From CAZMHJ01 sp046350635 (GTDB lineage Bacteria; Patescibacteriota; Saccharimonadia; Saccharimonadales; CAIOMD01), in assembly GCA_046350635.1 (NCBI GenBank), contig JAXLZY010000008.1, positions 1-14,427 on the forward strand: 14,427 nucleotides of DNA, read 5' to 3'. Both the position numbers and the translations under genes were made by a program. Of this stretch, positions 13,843 to 14,427 are shown piece by piece; within the stretch, counting starts at the first letter, position 1, and each line of letters begins with the position of its first letter. Under the pieces are notes generated by a model. That model did not search any database and was not told the origin of the DNA. It was given only the letters and a program-made list of their open reading frames with translations.

Positions 13843-14307
13843 GTGAAGTGCCATCAATGCCAATTCGCCGACACAAAAGTGATTGAATCACGTGATGTTG
13901 CGGATGGTGAATCAACCAGGCGACGTCGTGAATGTCCGCAGTGTAATGCAAGATTTACTACTTACGAACGACTCGAACGTCCCCAGCTGGTTATCATCAA
14001 ACATGATGGCTCAAGAGAACTGTTTAGCCGCACTAAACTGCTCGCTGGTTTACATAGGGCCTGCGAAAAGACATCAGTTACGAATGTTCAACTAGAAGCA
14101 ATGGTTGCAAAGGTTGAAAACGAATTGTATGGTCGTGGTGAACCCGAAGTTGATTCTCGTGAAGTCGGTGAACTTGTTATGAACGGGCTTGCTGATTTAT
14201 CTGAAGTTGCATACGTACGCTTTGCGAGTGTGTACAGGCGCTTTAGTGATATCACAGGGTTCGAGGCAGAATTGGCTCAGATTCGGGCAAAGAAGCAACA
14301 CGACTAA
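13843..14307 (+). CDS. nrdR: Transcriptional repressor NrdR
   Basis: A 154-residue repressor of ribonucleotide reductase genes, which senses ATP/dATP through an ATP-cone. The N-terminal zinc ribbon has C3/C6 and C31/C34 (MKCHQC and CPQC) with the conserved ESRDVADGESTRRRREC between them, and RFTTYERLE follows. The ATP-cone covers about 49-139 (VIIKHDGSRELFSRTKLLAGL...VAYVRFASVYRRF). Length is typical. The start is a GTG with AGGA (13832-13835) seven bases before it. A perfect NrdR box lies upstream. The next gene is outside the window; nrdR often precedes a ribonucleotide reductase gene, so that is a reasonable guess for it. Confidence 0.95.
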   Translation: MKCHQCQFADTKVIESRDVADGESTRRRRECPQCNARFTTYERLERPQLVIIKHDGSRELFSRTKLLAGLHRACEKTSVTNVQLEAMVAKVENELYGRGEPEVDSREVGELVMNGLADLSEVAYVRFASVYRRFSDITGFEAELAQIRAKKQHD

Positions 14308-14320
14308 CCGATTGCCAAGT

Positions 14321-14407
14321 GTGTTCTGCACAGTGAGCGGAGGCAACCACTTATTGTGCAGAGCGCGCTTACAAGCAACCATCAGATACCCGAGAGACAT
14401 CTGATGG
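14321..14407 (+). ncRNA. Candidate structured RNA or leader downstream of nrdR (unidentified)
   Basis: Two strong hairpins lie side by side in this non-coding stretch. The first pairs GTGTTCTGCACA (14321-14332) with TGTGCAGAGCGC (14355-14366), 12 pairs including two G-U, with GTG (14333-14335) and CAC (14348-14350) extending it inside. The second pairs CCATCAGAT (14379-14387) with ATCTGATGG (14399-14407), nine perfect pairs around an 11-base purine-rich loop. Neither is followed by a T-tract, so they are not plain terminators. A cis-regulatory leader (riboswitch-like) for a downstream gene, perhaps a ribonucleotide reductase, is possible. I cannot match it to tmRNA, RNase P RNA, SRP RNA or the classic cobalamin riboswitch core. 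Confidence 0.35.
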
Positions 14408-14427
14408 GGGCTGGGCGAGCTTTAACA

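Noticed and set aside
14321..14427. tmRNA, RNase P RNA or SRP RNA
   Set aside because: The GGGGGCTG near 14405 recalls the tmRNA 5' end, but the following GGATTCGAC-type sequence is missing; the RNase P GAGGAAAGTC core and the SRP GGAAGCAGC loop are absent.
1..14427. CRISPR array, insertion sequence or integrated element
   Set aside because: No spaced direct repeats, transposase, integrase or terminal inverted repeats were seen; the gene content is entirely chromosomal housekeeping.

Overview
The window looks like a chromosomal housekeeping segment from a small-genome bacterium, most likely Candidate Phyla Radiation and probably Saccharibacteria (TM7). The grounds are the compact forms of several core proteins (641-aa PriA, four-domain S1, IF-2 with a short N-terminus), a KGG-repeat protein, a DUF5663-like protein, a CPR-style winged-helix protein, and the gene mix itself. 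TGA reads as a normal stop (adk ends in TGA), so there is no sign of the UGA-glycine code of Gracilibacteria or Absconditabacteria. The taxonomic call is inference from protein character; no search was run.

Layout. 1-422: a strong promoter, a hairpin with a T-tract in the leader, a KGG-repeat stress-type protein, and a shared terminator. 421-1697 (minus): a ROK-family sugar kinase (frameshifted) followed by an overlapping HExxH metallopeptidase with a zinc ribbon. 1698-1879: back-to-back divergent promoters. 1880-5151 (plus): rpsA, infB (two one-base gaps) and a small DUF5663-like gene. 5148-8592 (minus): priA-def-fmt, transcribed in that order. 8688-10994 (plus): a winged-helix protein, then the tightly packed run rpsU-yqeY-adk-map. 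11042-13705 (plus): ftsA and ftsZ, both broken by indels and separated by a terminator. 13753-14307: nrdR with a perfect palindromic NrdR box upstream. 14308-14427: an unexplained stretch able to form two strong hairpins, possibly a leader RNA of the next gene.

Function. The genes serve translation initiation and N-terminal maturation (S1, IF-2, Fmt, Def, Map, S21), replication restart (PriA), nucleotide supply and its control (Adk, NrdR) and cell division (FtsA, FtsZ). Fmt formylates initiator Met-tRNA, IF-2 delivers it, Def removes the formyl group and Map removes Met, so a complete fMet cycle lies within 8 kb.

Two patterns stand out. First, reading-frame breaks are confined to four genes, three of them normally essential (infB, ftsA, ftsZ), with the conserved sequence preserved across frames. 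This points to consensus errors in the assembly, concentrated at about 11.1-13.0 kb, rather than gene decay. Second, six genes have a -10 box only 5-9 bases before the start codon and mostly no Shine-Dalgarno, which predicts leaderless mRNAs, while others have ordinary leaders. I see no mobile element, CRISPR array, tRNA or rRNA, and no clearly new multi-gene system.
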